Assembly (NCBI RefSeq): GCF_002764115.1 | Contig: NZ_CP017940.1 | Span: forward strand, 2,330,501 to 2,394,500 | Reading direction: 5' to 3' | From: Phyllobacterium zundukense | GTDB taxonomy: Bacteria; Pseudomonadota; Alphaproteobacteria; Rhizobiales; Rhizobiaceae | Length of the DNA stretch: 64,000 bases | Shown: positions 9,903 through 17,302 of the stretch, one piece after another | Layout: every line of letters begins with the position of its first letter | Position numbering within the stretch: the stretch's first letter is position 1 | Notes under the pieces: model-generated | What the model saw: the letters and a program-made list of their open reading frames with translations, nothing else | Databases searched by the model: none | Told to the model about the DNA's origin: nothing | Position numbers and translations under genes: made by a program

Positions 9903-10391
9903 CTACCCGCGATCCCTGAGCAGCCGTGATTTCTCGCGATTCCAGTCGCGCTGCTTTTCCGTCTCACGCTTGTCGTGCAGCTTCTTGCCGCGTGCGACGG
10001 CGATCTCGAGCTTGGCCCTGCCCTGGTCGTTGAAATAGAGTTTCAGCGGCACCACGGTCATGCCCTCGCGGTCGACAGATTGCGCCAGCCGCGACATTTC
10101 CCGCTTTGAAATCAACAGCTTGCGGTGGCGGCGCGGCTCATGGTTGAAGCGGTTGGCCTGCAGATATTCCGGAATATAGGAGTTGATCAGCCAGAACTCG
10201 CCACGCTCGAAACTGGCATAGCTCTCGGCAATATTCGACTGGTTGCGGCGCAGCGACTTCACCTCGGTGCCCTGCAACACGATGCCAGCCTCCAGCGTGT
10301 CGAGAATCTCGAAATTGAAGCGCGCTTTACGGTTTTCCGCAATGATCTTGCGAACCGTGATGGGTTTTGAGGCAGCTTTTGGCTTGTTCAT
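9903..10391 (-). CDS. smpB: SsrA-binding protein SmpB
   Basis: 162 aa, family length. Signature stretches are visible: [42 protein letters not shown], and a basic C-terminal tail [20 protein letters not shown] that enters the decoding centre. SmpB carries tmRNA to stalled ribosomes for trans-translation. It follows dapA on the minus strand by 46 bases, a frequent alphaproteobacterial order. No ssrA gene is seen in this window. Confidence 0.96.
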   Translation of the reverse strand: MNKPKAASKPITVRKIIAENRKARFNFEILDTLEAGIVLQGTEVKSLRRNQSNIAESYASFERGEFWLINSYIPEYLQANRFNHEPRRHRKLLISKREMSRLAQSVDREGMTVVPLKLYFNDQGRAKLEIAVARGKKLHDKRETEKQRDWNREKSRLLRDRG

Positions 10392-10437
10392 GCAGTCTAT
10401 ATAGTGCTTTCGGGCAAAATTATCAGTTGATCAGACG

Positions 10438-11319
10438 TCAGTTGATCAGACCGGCATGCCGCATCGCCTGGTCGATGCGTTCCGCCGTGGCGGACTCGAC
10501 CGGGACCATGGGCGAACGCAGCGCATTGTGCATCTTGCCGAGCTTCGCCAGCGCATATTTCGGACCCGTCGGATTGGGCTCCAGGAACAGCGCCTTGTGC
10601 AGTGGCATCAAAATATCCTGTATTTTCAATGCCTTGTTATAATCGCCATTCAAGGTCGCCGCCTGGAATTCGGCGCAAAGGCGCGGCGCGACATTCGACG
10701 TCACCGAGATGCAGCCATGGCCGCCATGGGCGTTGAAGCCCAGCGCCGTCGCATCCTCGCCGGAAAGCTGGATGAAGTCCTTGCCGCAGGTGATGCGCTG
10801 TTCCGAGACGCGCTCGATCTTGCCCGTCGCATCCTTGACGCCAGCTATGTTCTTGAAATCATTGGCGAGCTGGCCCATCGTCTCCGGCGTCATGTCGATG
10901 ATCGAGCGGCCCGGAATATTGTAGATGATGATCGGCAGCGACACGGCTTCGGCAATCGCCTTGTAGTGAGCGTAGAGGCCGCGCTGGTTCGGCTTGTTGT
11001 AATAGGGCGTGACGACGAGGATGGCATCCGCCCCCGCCCTTTCGGAAAACTCAGCAAGTTCAATGGCTTCACGCGTATTGTTCGAACCCGCACCGGCAAT
11101 CACCGGCACTTTTCCGGCCGCTTCCTCGATGCAGACCTCGACCACGCGCCTGTGCTCGGCATGGGACAGCGTCGGCGATTCGCCCGTGGTGCCGACCGGC
11201 ACCAGACCATTGGTTCCCTCGGCGATCTGCCAGCCGACAAAGGCGCGAAAGGCTTTCTCGTCAAAGGCGCCGTCCTGATCGAAGGGCGTGACGAGAGCGG
11301 TGATTGAGCCTTTCAGCAT
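10438..11319 (-). CDS. dapA: 4-hydroxy-tetrahydrodipicolinate synthase
   Basis: 293 aa from the ATG at 11319 ([13 protein letters not shown]), which has GGAG six bases upstream; a longer frame to 11358 is unlikely. The aldolase-type TIM barrel shows [14 protein letters not shown] (pyruvate-site threonines), the IIYNIPGR tyrosine motif, and the Schiff-base lysine in [12 protein letters not shown]. It condenses pyruvate with aspartate semialdehyde on the lysine and diaminopimelate pathway. It is upstream of smpB. Confidence 0.96.
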   Translation of the reverse strand: MLKGSITALVTPFDQDGAFDEKAFRAFVGWQIAEGTNGLVPVGTTGESPTLSHAEHRRVVEVCIEEAAGKVPVIAGAGSNNTREAIELAEFSERAGADAILVVTPYYNKPNQRGLYAHYKAIAEAVSLPIIIYNIPGRSIIDMTPETMGQLANDFKNIAGVKDATGKIERVSEQRITCGKDFIQLSGEDATALGFNAHGGHGCISVTSNVAPRLCAEFQAATLNGDYNKALKIQDILMPLHKALFLEPNPTGPKYALAKLGKMHNALRSPMVPVESATAERIDQAMRHAGLIN

Positions 11320-11911
11320 GGGAAACTCCAAAGAATAAATGATCCTCCCCAGAACCATTTCCGGTCATGAGGTGGCGCACCATAATCATCGCAGGCGTGC
11401 GGGGCAAGTTCATTTCCCTGATGAAATTCATCAACCCGGTACATGTAAACTTCCCGCCCCGGTTGATTTTCTCGTACCAGATTCGACATTTCATGTGCGA
11501 GAATCGTGCACTCTCGCGAAGAATCGAACAAGAACGGAAATTTCACGTGCGAAATCCGGGCGCGGACGACGCAAAAACTGCCGAAACAGCCGTTTTAGTG
11601 GACTCTGCGGCCGACATTAATTTAACAGTCGTTCAATTAAATTTCCATTCATATGAGGGCGGTTAAGCTCGCCGCTTTCCGTACCGGCTGGTACGGCAGG
11701 TGTTCTCCGGAAAATGCATCCGTAAAACGCCGGTTTTTGAGCATGAGTAGCGAAGTATATCGTCGCGGCACTGAAACGAATGCGAAATGGATCGCAATCC
11801 CAGCGTGACCGGTCATCGCGCCAGGATTGCGAAGGCTCCCCGGCGGGTGAATGCCGGGGAGTTTTTCGTTGATGGCCGATCGACACCTCGACCGTCACGT
11901 TCGTGGTCACA
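11320..11911. other. Intergenic region dapA / first RTX gene
   Basis: About 590 bases without a supported gene. It holds the dapA promoter region, a perfect seven-base inverted repeat CCGTACC-GGCT-GGTACGG at 11679-11696, and one copy of the two-hairpin repeat at 11789-11866. Short open frames here have no recognisable coding pattern. Confidence 0.6.
11789..11866 (+). repeat. Two-hairpin 77-base element, copy A
   Basis: Begins GGATCGCAATCC, which pairs with GGATTGCGA about 25 bases on, then CTCCCCGGC...GCCGGGGAG (nine-base stem, eight-base loop) directly followed by TTTTT on the plus strand. A second copy with only a few differences lies at 20982-21058. Both lie just beyond the 3' end of an RTX gene and point toward it. 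The hairpin-plus-T-run ending is that of a plus-strand small RNA or terminator; which one cannot be told from sequence. Confidence 0.65.
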
Positions 11912-12838
11912 TCAAAGGATAAAGTCGTCTTGTCCTATGAAGTCAGACTCGTGAAAGACATAAATATACCGGATCTGGCCACCGAGGTTAATCGAGAGTT
12001 CAGTGATTCCCCCACCCGGCTCACCTACCGCTATCTGCCCATTCTGAGGGTCATAGTCCACGAGCTCGAATGGTTGATCGTTCGGCCTAAAGGAATTTGT
12101 ATCAATTGCCTGAAAATCCAGTTTGTCACCTGGGGTAAACGGGACTTTTTCGCTGGTAATATGAAAATCGCTGAAAGCCATGAACTTATATGTGTCGTTT
12201 CCGGCGCCGCCCTCCACTGTGTCTTTTCCTTCACCGCCGATAATTATATCGTTGCCATCGCCGCCCAATAGCGTGTCATCGCCAGCCAGGCCAACGAGAA
12301 CATTGTTACCGGCATTGCCAGTGATGGAATCGGCCCCTGCCGAGCCGACCGCATTTTCGAAATTATTGGCTACTTGGTCGCCCACCGCATCCCCACCGCT
12401 TACGGTGATTCCGCCAAGGGCGGTAAGCGTACTCATATCGACGGTCACAGCACCTCTGGAATGCTCATAGCTCAATGTGTCAATGCCGGGGCCGCCATTC
12501 AGCACATCAGCGAGGCCGCCGCCGCCTTCGATAAAGTCATCGCCGGCGCCGCCATTGATGATGTTGTTACCCGTGCTGCCGAAGATCTGATCATCGCCGG
12601 CGCCTCCATTAATCGTGCTGACCACGTTCAGGGTGGCGGCGCTTGCGTCAATCCGGTCATTGCCTTGCCCGCCGCCGACGATCACAGCCGCGCCACCGCC
12701 AAGGCCGCTCGGAATGATCATATCGTCATTGCCTGACGTGCCACCGAGATTGGACAAGTTGACAGTCACCTGCGGCAGCCAATTGCCGTTGGAAACCTGA
12801 AGAAGATCGAACATTGCTTGCGAAAGTTGTGATGGCAT
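11912..12838 (-). CDS. RTX (hemolysin-type calcium-binding repeat) protein A
   Basis: 308 aa. After a short N-terminal region come GGxGxDx nonapeptide repeats (GGGQGNDRIDAS, GGAGDDQIFGS, GGAGDDFIEGGGG, LAGDDTLLGGDGNDIIIGGEG and more), a calcium-binding beta-roll. The C-terminus ends DDFIL, the hydrophobic ending typical of type I secreted proteins, so it is probably exported unfolded and folds outside in calcium. The ATG at 12838 is chosen over that at 12844 because the leader copy at the 22157 gene keeps only this ATG and the spacing from GGGAGG is better here. No secretion ABC transporter genes are nearby. Function unknown; surface or matrix protein is possible. Confidence 0.85.
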   Translation of the reverse strand: MPSQLSQAMFDLLQVSNGNWLPQVTVNLSNLGGTSGNDDMIIPSGLGGGAAVIVGGGQGNDRIDASAATLNVVSTINGGAGDDQIFGSTGNNIINGGAGDDFIEGGGGLADVLNGGPGIDTLSYEHSRGAVTVDMSTLTALGGITVSGGDAVGDQVANNFENAVGSAGADSITGNAGNNVLVGLAGDDTLLGGDGNDIIIGGEGKDTVEGGAGNDTYKFMAFSDFHITSEKVPFTPGDKLDFQAIDTNSFRPNDQPFELVDYDPQNGQIAVGEPGGGITELSINLGGQIRYIYVFHESDFIGQDDFIL

Positions 12839-12920
12839 ACCCATGCCCTCCCTTTAAAAGGGCTGCAAAGGGCCGGTATCCTCCCAAGGGCCTGTTACCC
12901 CTGCAACTGCAGGGTACACC
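12839..12920 (-). promoter_or_regulatory. Conserved structured RTX leader, copy A
   Basis: About 80 bases before the start codon are nearly identical to those before the RTX genes at 16639 and 22157. On the minus strand: a CCCTGC/GCAGGG hairpin, a GGTA...TACC stem enclosing CCC/GGG, then GCCC...GGGC whose loop contains the ribosome binding site AAAGGGAGG. The third copy differs inside the hairpin loop but keeps the stems. It could be a translation-controlling leader. Confidence 0.6.
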
Positions 12921-13285
12921 ATACGCCTTATCCGCCAGACAGGATAGTAACGTTGTATTAAACCACCTATAGCTGCGAGTATTTATTACTGAAATCCGAA
13001 TATAGCCCAAAAGCATTATGCCGTATTTCTCCCGATGAACAATTCATCAACAGAAACAAATACTTGCGCGATCGAGAAGTTTTGTCGCGTGGATGACAAA
13101 TTAAGCTCGTGACAGCTGCCGCATAAGCTTTGCGAGGATCGTCGTTTGTCGGCCGTCGTTCGTCGTTCGTCGTTCGACAAGCTCACGATGAAGAAGCTCA
13201 CGATGAAGAGGCTCGGCGGGAGGTTGTGCTTAACAAAGGAAGTTGAGCTCAGCACGAGGAAGGCTGGCGCCTCGGGACGTTCATG

Positions 13286-13314
13286 AAAAAGGGCGGGAGA
13301 AAGCTCTCCCGCCT
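13286..13314 (-). terminator. Rho-independent terminator of RTX gene D
   Basis: On the minus strand GGCGGGAG-agcttt-CTCCCGCC is followed by CTTTTT. It lies 27 bases beyond the stop of the RTX gene at 13341, in the right orientation. Confidence 0.8.
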
Positions 13315-13340
13315 CACTGGCTCCTCCCACCCGATTTTCG

Positions 13341-15227
13341 TCAGATCGCCTGGATCTGCGCGTAGTCGAACTGATAGGTATTGGTATTGATGACGAATTC
13401 TGGCGCTCCATTCGGGCGTACGAAGATTTGATCGTTGACGATTTCGACCTGCTGGCCCTCGCCGACCGTCAGGGGCTGAGGCCCCTCCTCTTCCAAATCG
13501 CCGTCAATGGCTCTCAGATCGATGATATCGCCGGCATCCCCATCGGTGATTGTGTCTTGCGCATCTGCCTCGAATTGGAACCTGAAAGTATCGGCGCCGG
13601 TACCGCCGCTCAACGTATCTTTGCCGGGGCCGCCGTCGATGATGTCATTGCCCTCGCCGCCGTTAAGCGTGTCATCACCCTCGCCGCCATTGAGCGTGTC
13701 AACTCCCCCGTTGCCATTGAGCGTGTCGTTGCCTGCACCGCCTTCGACGGCATCGTCTTGCACGCTACCGTTAACATGGTCGTCGTGATCGGATCCATGA
13801 ATGCAACTATTGTGGTCGTGAAAACGGTAGTATCTTTCACTGGCGAGCGCAGCCGCCTGCGAGCCCGACATTGCTGCAAGCGTCGGGGCATCCGGCAGCG
13901 TTATATCGATGGTGCCATCGTCACCGATATTTAGCGCTATGCCCTGCGAAACATTGGCGAAGTTGAACACATCCTCCCCCTCGCCGCCATCAATCGAGCC
14001 AAGATCGGTTCGATCGTCGGGGTCAGTCGAGCCACCTGCAAAGGTGCCGTCGGAGAATACGAATGTATCGTCGCCCGCGCCGCCCGTCACTGTGTTACGG
14101 CCGACGCCGAGCCTGAACGTGTCGTTGCCATCGCCACCGTCAACAATGTCATCGCCAGGGCCGTCGTCCAGGATGTCATTGCCCTCGCCGCCGTTAAGCG
14201 TGTCGTTGCCAATGCCGCCATTGAGCTGGTCGTCGCCCTCATCGCCGTTGAGGGTGTCGCTTTCGTCTTCGGCAGCGAGCGCGGAGAGGCTTTGGAAACC
14301 TTCGCCATCCTCACCATAAATAACGTCGTTACCCCCACCGCCAGATATGCGGTCAGCACCGGCCTCACCGCTGATACCGTCGTCGCCATCATGGCCATTT
14401 ACGCCATCCTGGCCGGACCCAAGAAGAATACGGTCGTCTCCCCCGGAGCCTGCGACGCTGTCATTGCCAGCACCGGCGTTAACCTCGCCGCCCTCCTCGG
14501 CCTGGAACCCTGCGAGCGCCAGCGCGGCGCTGCTGCCAAGGCTCAACTGGTCGGCGCCCGCCGTTCCGACGAATTTCTCGATGGAGATAAAGGTATCGCC
14601 CGCCGCATCGCCGCCGCTGCTGACGCCGCCGAGCACGAGGTTGACCGGCGCGGCGCTGGTGGAATAATTGGCCGTGTCGATGCCGGTGCCGCCGTCAAGA
14701 ATATCGGCGCCAAGGCCGCCAACGAGAATATCGTTGCCGCCCATGCCTTTCAGATGATCATTGCCGCCAAGCCCGGCGAGGATATTGACGGAATTGTTGG
14801 CGGTGATGATGTCGGCAAAATTCGAGCCGACGACGTTTTCGAAGTTTCTGAAGGAGTCGCCCTGGGCCCCGCCGCTGCCGCCGCCGTTTGCGTTGGCATT
14901 GTTGCTGAGGGTTAGGGTGACGCCTGAGGCGGACTGCGAATAGCCCACCGTATCATTGCCGGCATCGCCATCCATGGAATCGCCGCCGGTGCCGCCTTCG
15001 ACATAGTCATTGCCGGTGCCGCCGCGCAGCGAGTCACCGCCCGCGCCGCCTTCGACAACATCAGAGCCGCCGCCGGCATTGATCGAGTCGCCGCCGCCAT
15101 TGCCCTGTATATGTTCATTGGCATTGGTGCCGGTGAAGGAATTGCCTTGATCGCTGAGCGAAATCTCGACGGTGCTCGGCAAAATGCCCAGAAGCTGGAG
15201 CAGACCGTTTGGTAGATTGATAGCCAT
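13341..15227 (-). CDS. Large RTX calcium-binding repeat protein D
   Basis: 628 aa from the ATG at 15227 (MAINLPNGLLQLLGILPSTV), which has GGGAGGA at the right distance; the open frame runs further upstream but without a start context. Most of the protein is RTX repeats in at least four blocks (for example GGAGGDSLRGGTGNDYVEGG and GGEGDDTLNGGEGNDIIDGG). A histidine/aspartate-rich insert HDHNSCIHGSDHDDHVNGS lies near residue 500. The C-terminus is FDYAQIQAI instead of the DFIL of its three relatives, and its leader is also different, so it is the outlier of the family. Probably a secreted calcium-binding protein; function unknown. Confidence 0.85.
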   Translation of the reverse strand: MAINLPNGLLQLLGILPSTVEISLSDQGNSFTGTNANEHIQGNGGGDSINAGGGSDVVEGGAGGDSLRGGTGNDYVEGGTGGDSMDGDAGNDTVGYSQSASGVTLTLSNNANANGGGSGGAQGDSFRNFENVVGSNFADIITANNSVNILAGLGGNDHLKGMGGNDILVGGLGADILDGGTGIDTANYSTSAAPVNLVLGGVSSGGDAAGDTFISIEKFVGTAGADQLSLGSSAALALAGFQAEEGGEVNAGAGNDSVAGSGGDDRILLGSGQDGVNGHDGDDGISGEAGADRISGGGGNDVIYGEDGEGFQSLSALAAEDESDTLNGDEGDDQLNGGIGNDTLNGGEGNDILDDGPGDDIVDGGDGNDTFRLGVGRNTVTGGAGDDTFVFSDGTFAGGSTDPDDRTDLGSIDGGEGEDVFNFANVSQGIALNIGDDGTIDITLPDAPTLAAMSGSQAAALASERYYRFHDHNSCIHGSDHDDHVNGSVQDDAVEGGAGNDTLNGNGGVDTLNGGEGDDTLNGGEGNDIIDGGPGKDTLSGGTGADTFRFQFEADAQDTITDGDAGDIIDLRAIDGDLEEEGPQPLTVGEGQQVEIVNDQIFVRPNGAPEFVINTNTYQFDYAQIQAI

Positions 15228-15340
15228 GATAGTCCTCCCATGTTTACGCACGGGGGCGGCTCCATCACGGGGCCGGAAACCCCTTGCAACTCTCGGTAAT
15301 ATTGCGCGCGTCATGGCGCGATGGAAGATAGTGCGATGCG

Positions 15341-15416
15341 GCCGCGCGGGTGGATATAGCCCGCGCGGCGGTTCAGGCTAGTGTGCAAATGCAGGTGAGC
15401 AACACGGCATTTGCAC
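15341..15416. repeat. Two strong inverted repeats between RTX genes
   Basis: Two perfect ten-base inverted repeats follow each other: GCCGCGCGGG/CCCGCGCGGC at 15341-15369 and GTGCAAATGC/GCATTTGCAC at 15383-15416. Neither has an adjacent T-run. They lie between the stop of RTX gene B and the start of RTX gene D and may act as transcription end or mRNA-stabilising structures. Confidence 0.6.
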
Positions 15417-15430
15417 CAGTTACGCATCCA

Positions 15431-16639
15431 TCAAAGGATGAAATCACTGGCCGAAAAGCCGCTTTGGTCAGGTGCGAAAATATTAATCTCCAGCGTACCG
15501 TTTCCGGTGTTGACATGAATATAATTGTTGAGGCCTTGCCCAAAAACCTGGGCAACTTGACCAGGTAAGGCGCCGCCTGGTTGGAATCCCACCCAGACAA
15601 ATTCCCCCGGAATCAGCGCCGACAGATCAATTGCATCTAATGACGCCTGGTTGAATCCCACGACCATATCAGTCAGGCCAAACAGGGGAGAATCCGCCAC
15701 GCTCGTATAGACGAATCTATCGTCGCCTCCTGATCCAACCAGATTGTCGGCTCCAACCCCGCCATTCAGGATGTCATTGCCGGAGCCTCCGTCCAGGGCG
15801 TCATTGCCGTTTCCGCCAATGAGCGTGTCGTTACCTTCGTTTCCTTCGAGGACGTCCTCGCCATCGCGTCCTTCGAGGGTGTCATTCCCAAGCCGGCCAA
15901 AGAATGCATTGTCCGTCGAGCCACCACCCATAATGTGGTCATTGAACGCGCTACCGATGACGTTTTCATTGGAAATCAGGGTATCCCCCTGGGCATCGCC
16001 GCCAATGCCCAATACCCCCACGGTCAGATCAACGGTGACTGCGCTTGGGGAAGTCGAATAGTCGACAATGTTGAGATTGGCCCCGCCATTCAGCACATCC
16101 GCCCCGGCACCGCCAATGAGCGTGTCGATGCCAGCGCCTCCTAGCAGCGTATCGTTTCCGCCGCCGCCGTAGAGGGTGTCGTTGCCAGCGGCGCCATTCA
16201 GCGTGTCGTTGCCGTCGAGGCCGATGAGAATGTTGGCGAGATTGTCACCGGTCAGGTTGTCGGCGAAATTTGAACCGACCAGATTCTCGATACCCGTCAG
16301 AACATCGCCGAGGGCATCTCCTGCAAGCCCGGTCCCTGCCCCATTGAGCGTGAGTGCCACGGTTACGCCCGCTGTGGCGGTAGCATAACCGGCGGTATCA
16401 CTGCCAGTTCCGCCTGTAATGACGTCGCCAACCAAGCCGAGCAGGCCAGGACCGCCTTCGAGATAATCATTGCCGCCGCCACCGTTGAGAGTATCGAGCC
16501 CGCCAAGGCCGTTCATGTAGTCGCTGCCGGCGCCGCCCTGCGGAGGCAAATCATTGCCCGCAGTGCCGGTAAATTCTCTCACCACGCCCGTGATGCCGAG
16601 AAGCGGAAAAAGTGCGGAAATTTGAGCTGGAATAGCCAT
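15431..16639 (-). CDS. RTX calcium-binding repeat protein B
   Basis: 402 aa. The N-terminus MAIPAQISALFPLLGITGV resembles those of its two neighbours (shared LLGI). RTX repeats fill two blocks, about residues 30-230 and 265-330, separated by a segment with SAVTVDLTVGVLGIGGDAQGD, a pattern also seen in the other members. It ends FSASDFIL, the same last residues as the frameshifted member at 21064, and the DNA at the two 3' ends is also nearly identical. The second of two ATGs is taken as the start, as argued for the gene at 12838. Probable type I secretion substrate; function unknown. Confidence 0.85.
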   Translation of the reverse strand: MAIPAQISALFPLLGITGVVREFTGTAGNDLPPQGGAGSDYMNGLGGLDTLNGGGGNDYLEGGPGLLGLVGDVITGGTGSDTAGYATATAGVTVALTLNGAGTGLAGDALGDVLTGIENLVGSNFADNLTGDNLANILIGLDGNDTLNGAAGNDTLYGGGGNDTLLGGAGIDTLIGGAGADVLNGGANLNIVDYSTSPSAVTVDLTVGVLGIGGDAQGDTLISNENVIGSAFNDHIMGGGSTDNAFFGRLGNDTLEGRDGEDVLEGNEGNDTLIGGNGNDALDGGSGNDILNGGVGADNLVGSGGDDRFVYTSVADSPLFGLTDMVVGFNQASLDAIDLSALIPGEFVWVGFQPGGALPGQVAQVFGQGLNNYIHVNTGNGTLEINIFAPDQSGFSASDFIL

Positions 16640-16720
16640 AACCATGCCCTCCCTTTAAAAGGGCTGCAAAGGGCCGGTATCCTCCCCAGGGCCTGCCACC
16701 CCTGCAACTGCAGGTTCTAT
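16640..16720 (-). promoter_or_regulatory. Conserved structured RTX leader, copy B
   Basis: Nearly identical to the leaders at 12839 and 22158 over about 80 bases. The change GGTA to GGTG in one strand keeps a G-U pair with TACC, which is compatible with selection on the stem. Upstream of 16720 the sequence diverges except for the box TATAGCCCAAAAGTATTAT at 16788-16806. Confidence 0.6.
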
Positions 16721-16944
16721 TCTATACCTCCTTCGGATTAAATCAAAGCAACTTATGTTAAATCTGAGCTACATCTTACGTAAAGTGTATAGCCCAAAAG
16801 TATTATACTTGCGCGGCAAGAAGAAGAATTTGCGTTGTGGAACAGAGAGTTGCGTGGTTCGTCGTTCGACGAAGCTCTCGGTGGGGAAGTGGGTTGGTTG
16901 TAAGGATCGTCGCTGACGGGTGTGCTGCAACAGCCGATGCCGGC

Positions 16945-17156
16945 TTATCTCGCCTCTTGCGGGAGAGAAAGGATTTTCCTGGATTTAGCCTCTTCGCTAA
17001 ATCCTTGGAAAATCCAAGAGAGGGGGTAGTTCAGTGAAGCAAATCCCCTCTCTGGCGATTTCTAGCACTTAGCCAAGAGGCTAAGATGCTGAAATCGCTA
17101 CCCGGGGCCGAGCCACGGGTCTCGCCCGCCTTCGGGCCCCACAAGGGGGGAGATAA
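16945..17156. repeat. Mosaic palindromic repeat, copy 1
   Basis: MITE-like element beginning TTATCT and ending AGATAA with two inner hairpins: GGATTTAGC/GCTAAATCC within GGATTTTCC/GGAAAATCC, and GCGATTTC/GAAATCGC. The right arm carries an extra GC-rich module (ACCCGGGG...TTCGGGCCCC). The outer flanks GCAACAGCCGATGCCGG and TCGGCATCGGC extend the palindrome further. Confidence 0.85.
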
Positions 17157-17302
17157 TCGGCATCGGCCGTAGACGCCGTCCTTTCAAATGCCGCTCAATC
17201 AGCTAACCTTTTGTTAAGAGTGCTTTCATACGTCCGCCATTATTATCTGATGATCATGTCCCTGGTTCCGGGGGCACCCGCTTTCAAATAACTGGTATCC
17301 GA

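Larger units (their letters stand above)
12839..13340. other. RTX upstream region A, duplicated at 22158-22525
   Basis: About 500 bases without a gene. The first 370 or so (12839-13215) are homologous to the region upstream of the RTX gene at 22157, including a box TATAGCCCAAAAGCATTAT at 13001-13019 that is also at 16788 and 22318. Tandem GTCGTTC and GCTCACGATGA units occupy 13141-13210. The rest carries the terminator of the next RTX gene (13286-13314). Confidence 0.65.
16640..17302. other. Intergenic region RTX B / lytic transglycosylase
   Basis: About 660 bases: the RTX leader, a promoter-distal box at 16788-16806, a short remnant of the tandem GTCGTTCG motif at about 16858, one full palindromic mosaic repeat (16945-17156), and about 140 bases that should hold the slt promoter. 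Confidence 0.6.

Noticed and set aside
11789..11866. Two-hairpin element as a tRNA gene
   Set aside because: Right length, but no GGTTCRAATCC T-loop, no anticodon arm and no CCA end.
12726..13016. Conserved peptide-like text (CSCRGNRP-GGYRPFAALL) translated from the RTX leaders
   Set aside because: The frame has no start in copy B (TAG just upstream), stands in different phase to the RTX gene in A and C, and the identity is explained by conserved DNA. RNA structure is the better explanation.
12374..14915. Several plus-strand frames opposite the RTX genes
   Set aside because: They are regular shadows of the GGxGxD repeat codons (Ala/Val/Ile-rich or Ser/Pro-rich repeats).
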